A stretch of DNA of 64,000 nucleotides from Linyphia triangularis. Taxonomy: Eukaryota; Arthropoda; Arachnida; Araneae; Linyphiidae. Of the stretch, positions 1 to 10,215 are shown one piece after another (the stretch's first letter is position 1; every line of letters starts with the position of its first letter). The translations under genes and the position numbers were made by a program. A model generated the notes under the pieces. It was not told the origin of the DNA and ran no database searches. It was given only the letters and a program-made list of their open reading frames with translations. The stretch spans positions 58,856,773 through 58,920,772 of the forward strand of contig OZ021731.1 of NCBI GenBank assembly GCA_963978545.1, given 5' to 3'.

Positions 1-1600
1 TCTTGATATTTTTTTCAATAACTAGTCAAAAGACAATTGAAATAGGAAATACACAGTGAGCATGCAACTAATAAACATTTCTTCAACAGAGTTGATGCAT
101 GAGCAGAAAACAATGGGACAATCCCTTCAAGTTTGTCAAGGGCCAATAAACATTTCCATGGTTGTTGGACCACAGTCAAGACTATTGACCTCCTATGAGC
201 AATTACTACAAAATCTCTATAAAGACCGGGTTAAAAATTACAAGGCGTATTCGGCTATGATGGGTAACTTTAAGTTAGCTGCAGTAGGTGGTCGTAAGTA
301 GATTTCCAAATAAAAAAGAAATAAGTTCAAAAAGAATATATCTCTACTCTTGTACCAAACATAAATATTAACTAACCCTACTTATTCACCAACCATTACA
401 AACTGCCAAATTGAAAATGTTTTCTTTGTTTCATTACCTAGACTGAAAGGCTCAACAAATCTCGCAAAGAACGACCCCTTTGCTTCAACAAGAAATGAAT
501 CCAGACGACCCCTTGTCTTAACAATCAGACGTCGGGTCAGACGCAAACGAAAATTGAATTGGCAGTAGGTGGAACGCAGTAACGAGCCAGAAACGATACC
601 AGGTGTATAAAACAAATTGTTACGCCGATTGCCTACCCCCCCCCCCTCCTGCTCCAAACAATCCTGACTACTAGATCATAAACTTCGTGTGTAAAGGAAC
701 TTAAGGTATACAGCGTCCAGAGAGCGTGTGACCCTTTATAGAAGATCTGAAGACAGCCAGTTGAAGGTTTGTAGAAGTTGTTGATGGAATGTAATAACTT
801 TGTTGGTGGGAGGGAGTTCATTTTTGTATTTGTGGATGTCAACATTAATGTTAAGGATTCAGGAAGCTTATGATGGAAGTTTTTGCGTTTGAATGATCGT
901 TGAGCCGAAATGAGACAACTGGGATCAGAAATGGAATGGTGGTAAATTGTGTGTTGGTCAGTGAACTCTGATCAGGGACTTAAACTCTTTTGGGTGAACT
1001 TGAACTCTCAAACGGACGTGTAATTTTCGGTGATGTTTCTTGATGTCAGTCAGTGCAGCGATGGGGGATCTGGGGTTTATACGAGGATCTAATTAAAATT
1101 GGCGAGGGCGGACGTTAGGTGATGTGAATTTGTTTGGAAGACACTTGCTTTAACTGTGAATCCGACCCCGGATTAACCATATGGCTGTTTTGAAAATCTT
1201 GATGCTATGCTTCTCAAGTTCAGAGGCTACGTCAAAATGGCAAGGAAACCGTTTCTAAATCTGTATCCTGGAGGTCAGCACATTATTCCCATTTTTTATT
1301 TATTTCATATTTTTTTTCTTTTTTCGATTTTAAAGTTATGATTGAGATTATCAATGTTTCTTTCTCGGAAGAAATTTTCAGCGGTGATATTTATTTTCCA
1401 AGAACAAGTGAAAAAACAGCAGTTTAAAAATGTAGCCCTGAAAAATTGGTTTCTTCAGGAAAATAAGAGGGTGTCCGGGCTAAAATTATGCAAAAGTTAT
1501 ATCCTATTTTTACAGAACTACACATTAGAAAGAAAATAATTTTTGTTACAAAGAAAGAACACCTCGCCTGTTTTTAAACAGAAAGAACACCTGTTTAAAT
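1..1600. other. Intergenic DNA, nothing recognised
   Basis: No coding region, RNA gene or terminal repeat could be supported here. Short open frames are under 95 codons and resemble no family I know. There is a pure C run near 639-647 and T-rich tracts near 1296-1322. It could be intergenic or intronic. Confidence 0.4.
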
Positions 1601-1681
1601 ATCAGTAGATTTCGATGCGTGCACTTTTTGTAGCGCGGCAAATGACTGACGTAACCAGATCCTTCCAACTGTTTCGTACTG

Positions 1682-2380
1682 TTACGAATTTCTGTATATT
1701 TGTAAATATTCCATAGTATTGATTATGTAAATAGGAAAATTTATGTACATTTCGCATAAGGCAGTGCAAGAGTTTGCTTTCCTGCAATGTGCCTCTTAAT
1801 GCTTGAAAACGAGTTTTACAGAGATAATGCTGGGAAGCGAGTTTTACAAAGAGAAGGTCATTTAACATTATGGTAATGGCAATCTCACCAAATTGGCGAG
1901 ATAGAGCCAAGTTGGCGACAGTTTTTTCGACTAACTTTTGTCGCCAATTTTGGCGAACATTTTCAGTCCCCATGTACATGTATAAGACTTTTCGACTACG
2001 ATCTGGAAAGTTCTCCAAATTTCTATCTCTGGAAGTTTCGTGAAGCGTCGCCTTTCCTATAGAAAGCCGGCCGTGAGTGGAGTTAGTAGACTGGAGTTAT
2101 CTAGTTGAGTCCGTTAATCAGTTGAGTTTCTGACTGATTGGAGTTACTGAGTTAGCCGTCTCTCAGCGAACATTCAGAGAATTCCGAAAGTGAACTGTAT
2201 TGCATTGTCTTTTGCAGCGATTTTAGCAGTTATGTTGTCAAGTTTTTAACTGCTGTTTTGTGCTCTATTGTTGTGAAAAGAGCTGTATTGAGTGTACTAG
2301 AACGAGAAGTTCTCGAGTTGTAAGAGAATCTGCGAAGAGTTATATCGGAAAAAATGTCGGCAAGTTTTAATCTGCTTTCG
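1682..2380 (+). mobile_element. Possible LTR-retrotransposon LTR remnant
   Basis: The stretch begins TGTTACGAATTTC and continues into a moderately GC-richer segment with repeated gagtt/agttga words near 2075-2160. It is not coding-like and has the look of arthropod Gypsy-type long terminal repeats. I could not find a matching second LTR, a primer-binding site or a target duplication, so this is a weak family guess. A 138-codon open frame on the minus strand (1602-2018) overlaps it. It resembles no protein family I recognise and is probably chance. Confidence 0.28.
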
Positions 2381-2384
2381 CTAC

Positions 2385-2740
2385 AAATCTTTCGAACTCA
2401 TCCACGCAACAGTACCATATTAAGAGTAATTAGACGAATTGCTTGAATGATGCGCTTCTTCAACTCATCCACAGTTTCCATGTTTTATTTATACACAACG
2501 AATTTAATGATTACCAAGATAAATGCGTCCCGTAACAGTAAATTATACGAAGAAAAATTGACCAATGATACCATTTACGTGCATTCCTAACCACACATTG
2601 ACTTTAAGCGTATTTCTTTCTTGTTCCAAAAAGTCTCGGAGGGATTTCCAATCCACGGAAAAGCAGTCGGTTCTAATGGCTAGTTCCATAATAATAAGTC
2701 ATAACTTTTGGTTACTTTTAGCCCGGGACACCCTGTATAT
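2385..2740 (-). pseudogene. Decayed mariner-like transposase, catalytic core deleted
   Basis: Read on the minus strand, the element starts at about 2737 with a mariner-type end (acagggtgtcccgggc). It runs through a low-similarity stretch into VNVWLGMHVNGIIGQFFF, a stop, then TVTGRIYL (about 2605-2530). This matches the segment after the second catalytic Asp in Tc1/mariner transposases, where the family has VNVW.G...GIIGPFFF...TVTG..YL. It then jumps to VDELKKRIIQAIRLITLNM (about 2475-2420), the C-terminal helix region. The roughly 80 residues between them, including the catalytic region, are missing, and there are in-frame stops. It is a dead, internally deleted copy. The superfamily assignment is firm; the exact family is not. 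Confidence 0.6.
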
Positions 2741-2898
2741 CAGAGAAAAATATCGTAAAATAGAATGTCATCATCTCAGTCGAGTGTTATTTAGAGGTCG
2801 GATATATCGATCAAACTAAATATCGATACTATATCGTTGAATTAAAAAAAAAAATATCGATACATGATTTTTTTCTCTTCAGAGTTTTTCGGGGCAAA

Positions 2899-2962
2899 TT
2901 TATAATTTATTAAAGCAATTTTGGCATGAATTCATGCCAAAATTGCTTTAATAAATTATAAA
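2899..2962. repeat. 64-bp perfect palindrome inside the MITE
   Basis: Bases 2899-2930 are the exact reverse complement of 2931-2962, with no spacer; the centre is ...catgaa|ttcatg.... The right arm aligns with sequence in the sister MITE at about 61135-61155. The left arm replaces unrelated sequence there, so the palindrome was created locally in this copy. Confidence 0.95.
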
Positions 2963-3114
2963 AATTGTTTTAATAAATAAATTATTTTATCAATCAGAAT
3001 AAATAAAATGCATTTGGATGTCAATGCATAAATTCACATTTATTTTTAAAGAAGAAATTTTGAAAAGTAGTTTATCGCATTTTTTGCTGATAGAGATGTT
3101 TTTAGTATTTAAAA

Positions 3115-3879
3115 CTAGGGGGCTTCGCCCCCTGCTCGCTAACGCTCGCCAACCCCCAAACGCCTCGCTGCGCTCGGATTAAGCTGCTCGAATTTGTGGT
3201 TAAAACATCTTGCTGCGCTCGAATACATTTCCCAGCCATAAAAAATGTAACCAAATTTTTATAAATTTAATGTAAGGCCTAATAGAGAACACCCAAATTG
3301 CAAGTTTCATAATAGAAAGTTAAATATACTATCCGCCAACATTCTGACTTACGACTTCATTAGCTATGCCCTTACATTGAAGTCCCAATATCTTTTATTT
3401 ATTCTGATAAGTCGCCCCGTTAGAGAACGACGTCCAACGCGAGGCATTTTCTGGATAGAAATACTTCAAAATAATAATTACTCTAATACAAAAATGCTTC
3501 AGAAAAACAGAAAATCAACTTTGAAACGAAGAGTTTAAAAAGAGCTTTAAAATTAACAACGGGTTTGTTGTTTACATACGTAAGGATAGCTTTAAAATTA
3601 GCAACGGTTGGTTGGTTGGTTGAACCCTCGAGCAGCGGGTTTGTTTACTTAAGGATGTTACCATTCTCATATTCAAAATCATTGAGGCTTTGTAGTAGCT
3701 TAATGATGAAAAATATTGAAATTTAACTAATTAATAAAGTGTTAATAAATTATTTTTGCACGTTTTGGCAAATCTACAGCTTATTTCCTTTAAAATAACA
3801 CCTTGATCATTGAAATTGGTTGAGTAGTTTAGGCGTACGGACTAACCCCAAAAAACGTATTGCCTATTAAATATATTGA
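3115..3879 (-). mobile_element. Non-autonomous Helitron, copy A
   Basis: Read on the minus strand it starts with TC (plus 3878-3879) and ends with a GC-rich hairpin (gggggc-gaa-gccccc) running directly into CTAG (plus 3115-3118). It lies between A and T with no target duplication. These are the structural hallmarks of Helitrons. The sister hAT MITE at 60958 provides the empty site (tttaaaa|ttaga), confirming the borders. It carries no RepHel coding sequence. Related copies are at 15838-16613 and 27162-27937. Confidence 0.85.
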
Positions 3880-4666
3880 TTAGACGCAAAACCAGGCACA
3901 CGCTGGCAATAGAAACGGAGCTAAGTTAATGACTACTAATAAATGATCTTATCTTTCTATTACATCATGTTTTCTTTATTGTTTGTGTGCCATTTTAACT
4001 GTCTCTCAGCCAAGTCCAAATCTTAGTTTTGAAGTTTTTGAAAAGGGAATAAAGAAAACCGAAAAAACACGTGGAACTATTAAACGATCATCAAAAAACT
4101 AAGAATGTTTGAAAATATCGATATATCGGTGACTTTTATCGATATTTTTATCATCTATATATTTTTAAAAATGTCGATAAAAATATCGTCGTATCGATAT
4201 ATCGCTGACCTCTAGTCTTATTAGGTTTTCAAATAAAAATTAGTTAAGGTAAGTTTATGTAGTTCCTGCCATCATGAAATATAACATCTTCCCAAGATTA
4301 CTATCAATATACCAATTCGATTCATTTTCTGATCGACGAAGCAATCAGGCTCGAGGAGTGATTTATTAACTACAGTTTTAACATATATACTGGAGTGGGA
4401 TATGGTTAAAAAGCCCTTCTAATTATTGGTGCCTCGCCCAATGGTCGCTGCAACTTTCTTTAATGCATTCGACTTTCTTGGATGCATTAGGATGAAATTT
4501 ACGTTACATTTTGGATGCAGAGCAGAAAACACGGGTATTAGAAGGAATTTATCTTTCATCGAAGCCAAACTCGAATAAAATTCAACTATTTTCACAGATA
4601 TTTAAGAATTAGTAATGTTAAAACAAATGCTACTATGGTTTACGCAACCAGTTTAAATCCAAATTT

Positions 4667-4760
4667 CTAAGCAGAGAAACAAAGATACAAATATATAAGA
4701 TATTAGTTAGACACCAATAGTCTTATATGGAAGCGAATGCTGGACAATGAATAAATCAGT
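4667..4760 (+). pseudogene. LINE reverse-transcriptase fragment (C-terminal)
   Basis: The plus strand reads FLSRETKIQIYKILVR, then after a short frame break VLYGSECWTMNKSVM. This is the well-known motif downstream of the reverse-transcriptase domain in arthropod non-LTR retrotransposons (K..IYKTL.RPVVLYGSE.WT). Only about 30 codons survive, with a frameshift. The LINE clade cannot be named from this. Confidence 0.65.
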
Positions 4761-4774
4761 CATGGGAAGGGAAC

Positions 4775-5135
4775 TCTGTATTTAAGACATTCATTTTTCA
4801 TCTTTTTACGATTTTATAGAATTCAACGGAAATTTCGAGATGGAAATGTTTAGAGCACCTTTTAAGAAACCTTAAAGCCAGGTCCCATGGCCACCACCAA
4901 CCTGTTCACAAAATTTGAATATCGTAGGTCAGTAAGTACGTTCGGGAGTTATGCTGACCATAGAGAGACACAGTCATTTCTCCAGACCACTTTTTGAACT
5001 CAACAAGTTAAAAAATTGCAGAAATGAATTAAATTTTTTAGAACTAATCCAATACTTTCATTATCCAATGTTAACATATGGGTTACTAAAATTAAAAATA
5101 AATTACTACATTCATTCTCATAAAAACAACTAGGA
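4775..5135 (+). repeat. Interspersed repeat, family with 8365-8825
   Basis: The segment shares an ordered set of words with 8365-8825: cattcatttttca, ggaaatgtttagagcacc (ggatgtttagaacacc in the other), tcccatggccaccac, and gagttatgctgacca. Both end in a small hairpin built from actttcatta and its complement. It is unclassified; no target duplication was found. Confidence 0.6.
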
Positions 5136-5209
5136 ATATGCCATGTAGCCTAAAAAACAGTTTTCTGCTTTTCCATTAAGTCTCTGGGAAATGTTACCTA
5201 TATATCTGT

Positions 5210-5960
5210 CACGGGCGCCCACAAGAGGGAGCAAGGAGGTGCACTTGCACCCCTTGGGTCTTAAAGATTAAAAAAAAAAAAAAAATGAGGGAAAATATGT
5301 AAATTCCAAGATAAAGAAAGCATATATGCCGTTTATATTTTTATGTTACAATGAAAAAAATTTTCTTTTATTTTAGTCTTGTTTCTTTCCAATGTCGTTC
5401 TTTATAGATACTGGCGTGACGATTTTCTGGCACCTGTTGTCTAGGATTATTAGAGGCTAATGAGTAGAAGTATTTGTTCCTTTTACTGTATAATCATTTC
5501 CTGTGTAGTTCTCAAACTTATAGGAAAATGTTTTATTTTTTTAAGTCATCAGATATACTATCTTGAAATTTATTTTTAGAATTCAATTGAACATATCGAA
5601 TACTGGCCTTCCAATTTTATTTTGAATTTTTTTTTTTTTTCATTATTTCTGAAACTTGGAAGAAATAAAATGTTACTCTTCTGTATTTTTGCATCTTCAT
5701 GTATCTCTATTCTAAATATTGATCTAGTTAGATACTAAAAAAAATCATTAAAAAAATATTTTATAAGATTTTTACTATTTATTATTATTTTCTTTGTAAC
5801 AGGGTTGTGCTTTAAAAAATATATACAATGAATTTTAACTATCCTCAAAGAGTATAATTTATAATGCATAATTATTAATTAACATTTCTAAAAAAATTAA
5901 TGATTTTGATAAAAAATCTAGTCTTGCACCCCCTTGAAAATATTCCTGGGGGCACCCATG
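5210..5960. mobile_element. hAT-type non-autonomous element
   Basis: The left end CACGGGCGCCCAC pairs with the right end, which reads CATGGGTGCCCCC on the other strand. The flanks are a perfect 8-bp duplication, atatctgt (5202-5209 and 5961-5968). The interior is AT-rich and non-coding. The ends and 8-bp duplication identify the hAT superfamily; no transposase is present. Confidence 0.88.
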
Positions 5961-6420
5961 ATATCTGTAAATACCTTAATAGTAAATTAATGCTGGTTAT
6001 CTAAAACGAATCATATCCTGTAGCACGAGCTTATATTTCAAGCGTTGAAAAGTAAAGTTCCGTTGACCCCTTGGTGAAGGGGCAGGCATACCGTGTAAAG
6101 TATTGATGTAACTAGAATGATGAAATACGAAGCGCTGCTGAGGTGAAGGCGTGTTATTTTGAGGGAACTTCAGCGAGGGAATTCCTAGAAAACAGCTGAG
6201 GATGGTTTTAATTGGAGCGAAAATTGCTGCTATAAAACAAAAACTATGCGTGCGGTGTGGAGGGGATGATTTATATTCTTGTTTTGTACCTGCAGGTTAC
6301 GTTTGTACGTAAAATATAACTGAGAATTAATTTTTTACTTAAGACGAATAGGTGAATCATTTTTAAGGAGGAAGTCCTAGTATGGATCATACCCTATACT
6401 CGCTATGTTACAAATTTATA

Positions 6421-6968
6421 GCCCAGTGCATTTAGAAACTACTTTATATAACCACCATGACATTTGGTGAGTAGGCACGAAAAAGATCACCAAATGAAAT
6501 GCCATGAATTGTTTTCATTTAATGCCTATCAATTATAAATGACAATTAAAATAGAAAAAGACAAAACCAGGTGGAGCCACTGCCTATTCATTGACGTAAG
6601 GATCTCAAATATAAAATAAAATATATTAGACGCTATTTTCTCGAGTTTATAATTTATGTCATTTCATTAAGTGATCATTTTTGCACCTATTCACCGAATT
6701 TCATGGTTTCATCACTTTCGAGTTTATAATATATGTCATTTCATTAAGTGATCATTTTTGCACCTATTCACCGAATTTCATGGTTTCATCATTTTCGAGT
6801 TTATAATTTGTCATTTCATTAAGTGATCTTTTTTGCACCTATTCACCGAATTTCATGGTTTCATCATTTTCGAGTTTATAATTTATGTCATTTCATTAAG
6901 TGATCATTTTCGCACCTATTCACCGAATTTCATGGTTTTAGATAAAGTAGTTTCTAAATGCACTGGGC
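6421..6968. mobile_element. TA-flanked MITE with internal tandem array
   Basis: Long inverted ends (gcccagtgcatttagaaact... and its complement ending at 6968) extend about 70 bp imperfectly. TA lies on both sides (6419-6420, 6969-6970), as in Tc1/mariner-type MITEs. The right arm is expanded into a tandem array (6641-6945). There is no coding capacity. Confidence 0.8.
6641..6945 (+). repeat. 77-bp tandem repeat, about 4 copies
   Basis: The word tcgagtttat recurs at 6641, 6718, 6795 and 6870, giving spacings of 77, 77 and 75. Each unit contains the subterminal sequence of the surrounding MITE (catttcattaagtgatc, cacctattcaccgaattt). Confidence 0.92.
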
Positions 6969-6996
6969 TAGAGGATTGTAATACAGCGAGTATTGG

Positions 6997-7176
6997 GTTG
7001 GTTAGTTGTTTTCAGATTATCTGGCGCCGACATTCGACATAGACACGAGGACTATAATGCGCCGAACATTCGTCATTTGACAAGCCAACATACATTTACA
7101 AACACCCATGCCTTACACGGGACTCGAACCCGCAACCTCGCGGTCTAGAAACTAGTACGCTAACCACTATACCGTC
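6997..7176 (-). mobile_element. SINE-1 (tRNA-derived), minus strand
   Basis: On the minus strand it has a tRNA-like head with A-box-like tagtggttagcg and B box ggttcgagtcc. A family-specific body follows (gttggcttgtc, cattatag, ggcgccagataatctgaaaac). It is one of eight SINE-1 copies in the window. The head is truncated at the 7176 end. Confidence 0.8.
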
Positions 7177-7184
7177 AGCGAGAA

Positions 7185-7833
7185 TTGGGAATGATCATTA
7201 CTAGGGCTTCCTCTTAAGTAAAACTGTTTAAAACGCATTTAAAAATCAAGTACTAGTTTTACTTAAAAATGAAAAACCACTTATCATTCGATTTCGGATA
7301 TCAGTAACTCATAAACTCTTTTGTAAAATAATCGCGGAAGTATTTAGCAATAGGAAGTTTACGTCTTCAAAAAATCACTGTCTGCCAAACAATTTTCGCT
7401 TTGAATTCGAAATATAGTGTTCCTTATTATTTTTAAGAAAACTGAAATGAGTTCCGGTGGTCGAATGAGTTAGATGGCAAGCTGCTGGTCAGAAAGTTTA
7501 AAGTTCAAAATCTGGAGTGCAGTCCGTTAATATGTAAAATTTAATTTGAAAAATGAGTTTAAAAAAATTCAGCAAATGGCGTCTTAAGCCAAATTCAAAC
7601 ACGTGTTTTGGAGCTTTAATGAGTAAACACTTTTACTTAAAAATGAGTACATTGTACTTATTTTAAGTGTAACTTCGAAGTGTATCACTTTTTCTGTAAA
7701 CGTTTCCAGTTTAAAGTGAGAAGTTTAAAAAAAGTTTTCATTTGAACAAGACAAAAACCAATGAGACAAACCATATGTGAGCTGGTTGAAATGTCTTAAT
7801 TAACAGCTTCCATACAATACCCAACTCGATGTG

Positions 7834-7869
<36 letters not shown>

Positions 7870-8095
7870 CGCTTTGGATTGTTTATGAACTATCTATTCA
7901 CTAGATTTCATTCAAATGGTACATATTACAAGTTGTAAATACATAACACAAATTTTGATTAATTGGTTTATAACGAGTTTATTCTCCTCAAATTGTTTTT
8001 GCTTCCAGCCATAGACCAATTTTTGCAATTTTGTAACTTTGTTTGATTTTTTTTTTAAATAGAAAAAATATATATATATAAATATTTAAAGTAAA
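7185..8095. other. No gene seen; AT-rich with a long A run
   Basis: I see nothing codable or RNA-like. There is a pure A tract of about 35 nt near 7834-7867, possibly the tail of a retroposed element whose body I cannot identify. Confidence 0.35.
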
Positions 8096-8096
8096 A

Positions 8097-8225
8097 CTAG
8101 GGTTGTGGAACATCGTACAACTTTTAATTACACTATAATACTGACGCGGATTTGTGTCATTTACCGTTTATATATTTTCATATTTCATGTAGAATAAATA
8201 GCCAGTTAGGCGATATTTTTTGCTA
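8097..8225 (+). repeat. Interspersed repeat, inverted relative to 10078-10215
   Basis: Words gtggaacatcg.acaactt, aattac.ctataat, atttaccgtt and ggcgatattt occur in the same order on the complement of 10078-10215 and of 23314-23451. The family is unknown. Confidence 0.6.
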
Positions 8226-8364
8226 TAATTCTGATATGGATCTATAAAAAAAAAAAAAAAATTAGGATTTTGGCGATATACTTTTCAATAATCATTATCC
8301 TTTATTATAAGCGAAACTGAGAGGAGTAGAAAAAACGATCGTTGATGAGGTATGCTCAAGGAAA

Positions 8365-8825
8365 GAGAACTTTGTGTTGAAAGCATTCATTTTTCAACTT
8401 TTTACGCCCCAAAACATTTTTACCGGAATTTCAGAGGTGGGGATGTTTAGAACACCTTTAGAGGCCTTACCACACCGATTTTTATCAAAATCGTTAGAGA
8501 CGTTTCTTAGCAATCATTGAAAAACATGATTTTTTCAATGGCAGCTACCTTATGCGCATTCGCTATTTTGACGAAAACTTTAATGGTAGCTCCCATGGCC
8601 ACCACTAACCCTCATATCAAATTTGAACATCGCAGGTCAATCGCGAGTTATGCTGACCACAGACACACATTTTTTTCAAAATCACTTTTTTGAAATCATG
8701 ATGTTCCAAAACGTGGAAAAATGCAAAAAAAAAAAAAAAAAAAAAAAAAATCGAAAAATTATTTTTGACCGAATGCTATACTTTCATTACCCTATGTATA
8801 TATATGGGTAATTGAAAGTAACAAA
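8365..8825 (+). repeat. Interspersed repeat, family with 4775-5135
   Basis: It matches 4775-5135 in order, with an extra central segment (about 8480-8585) containing a small inverted repeat (cattgaaaaacatg/ttttttcaatg). A run of about 25 A lies near 8724-8750. Confidence 0.55.
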
Positions 8826-8829
8826 AGAA

Positions 8830-9420
8830 TTCAAAAATTAACAAAGCCATTTATGTAAGAAATTAATTTGAATATTTCTGCGTTTTTGTTGTTGATGGAT
8901 GCATTCTAATGGCGGCTTCCTACAAACCGAAGAATCTTTCTTCTGCTAACGAATCAGTTAAATTATGAAGGTACCTGCCAAACGAGAAGAGATATGAAGC
9001 ATTCTACACCAAATTGGACTTGGAATTAATTCAATTAGAGGAACACGAAATCAGGATAATTTGCTGGAAATTCGTTCTGCAGCTCATTTTCGACTATTCA
9101 CTCACCGTCATTATGTTTAATGAGGAAGAGGGGACCTCTCATTATGAAAACGTCGAACTTCCAAACGATTTTTAATTTTGTTCCTTTTCGGAATCGGAAT
9201 TTCGTTAAAAAAAAATGTAAGATTTAAATATTGGACTTTACGTTCTGAGAAGACGTAGTTTAGCTGTTAATTATTCTGTTAATTAGAATTATTTTGCTTT
9301 TTAATGACCAATTACGATGTAATTATGAAAGGGTTAATTAGAGATATTTCGTTTTGAGTTTTTGATTGTGATACGTGAGTGACTGGTTCATGTTTCAATG
9401 TAAAAATCAATTGATCAAAA
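8830..9420. other. Intergenic, nothing recognised
   Basis: No coding, RNA or transposon signature is seen. It ends in the target duplication of the SINE at 9421. Confidence 0.35.
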
Positions 9421-9599
9421 AGGCCGACCAAACGGTATAGTGGTTAGCGTGCTAGCTTCTAGACCGCGAGGTTGCGGGTTCGAGTCCAGTGTTGGCATGG
9501 GTGTTTGTAAATATATGTTGGCTTGTCTAATGACGAATGTTTCGGCGCATTATAGCCCTAGTGTTGCTGACGGCGCCAGATAATCTGAAAACAACCAAC
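9421..9599 (+). mobile_element. SINE-1 copy A, left edge of the duplication
   Basis: It has a tRNA-derived head (B box ggttcgagtcc) and the SINE-1 body. The flanks are a 13-bp target duplication, caattgatcaaaa (9408-9420 and 9600-9612), which marks an original, undisturbed insertion. It carries gccgacc near its start, whereas the junction SINE carries gccaacc. Its right flank recurs beside the junction SINE at 22659, making it one of the two inferred recombination partners. Confidence 0.92.
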
Positions 9600-9885
9600 C
9601 AATTGATCAAAAGGAGACGGTTAATGGTGAATTTATCGGTAATTATTTTATGAAGAATCAATCCAGGATTTAGTATTACGATGCCAGAGCTCTAACCACA
9701 CAACCATTAGGTGAGCTATGCTAGCAAACGATTAAACAGTTTGTGGAATTTAAGTTTAAACAACATAGCGGCACATTAATGTAAAAGGTGAATTTGCGGT
9801 AAACTTTAACCGAGATTTGGATTTCAACTACTTTGATCCAGTTTTCGGGATCCGACAGACTAAGTAACCACTACTGCCAACAAGA

Positions 9886-10070
9886 TCGCTGTGGATTTGG
9901 CGCTCTGGCCTCGCATGCCAAAGGTGCTGGGTTCGAATCCCGGGTTATAGGCATGGATGTTAGTTGCGGTTCGGAATCCACGTTAAGCTGTAGGTCCCGG
10001 CTTGATTAGCCGTTATTATGCACAAAAATATGTCGTTGAGCGTTCAAACAAACCAAACCAAACAAATAAC
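9886..10070 (+). mobile_element. SINE-2 (tRNA-derived)
   Basis: The head has cgctctggcctcgcatgcca and B box ggttcgaatcc. The body has ggcatggatgtt, aatccacgttaagctgtagg, gattagccgtta and gtcgttgagcg, ending in an aaccaaaccaaac-type tail. It is a second tRNA-derived family, distinct from SINE-1, with eight copies in the window. Confidence 0.8.
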
Positions 10071-10077
10071 GTAAAAA

Positions 10078-10215
10078 GAGAAAATATCGCCAAACTGGCG
10101 ATTTTTTTATTCAAATCAGTGAAAATATGAAAACGGTAAATAATACCATACGAAATTTTAATGCAATGAGCAATATTATAGCGTAATTGAAAGTTGTGCG
10201 ATGTTCCACACCTCT
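10078..10215 (-). repeat. Interspersed repeat, complement of 8097-8225
   Basis: It is the reverse-complement match of the repeat at 8097, containing a cgccaaactggcg inverted motif. It is duplicated at 23314-23451. Confidence 0.6.

Larger units (their letters stand above)
2792..4214. mobile_element. hAT-type MITE carrying a nested Helitron
   Basis: Ends are inverted: TAGAGGTCGG at the left, and the right end reads TAGAGGTCAGCG on the opposite strand. Both are followed by subterminal atcgata-rich repeats. Flanks gtgttatt (2784-2791) and gtcttatt (4215-4222) match at 7 of 8 bases, the 8-bp target duplication expected of hAT elements. No transposase is present. A second copy at 60958-61628 has the same ends and interior but lacks the 765-bp insertion at 3115-3879. 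This copy also has a 64-bp perfect palindrome (2899-2962) that the second copy lacks. Confidence 0.85.

Noticed and set aside
6641..6945. CRISPR-like regular repeats here and at 43010 and 57874
   Set aside because: Units are contiguous tandem repeats without unique spacers, in a eukaryotic context.
9421..9495. tRNA gene candidates at SINE heads (also 22659, 35533, 39352 and others)
   Set aside because: B boxes are good, but the sequences continue into family-specific SINE bodies with target duplications and do not close a tRNA acceptor stem.
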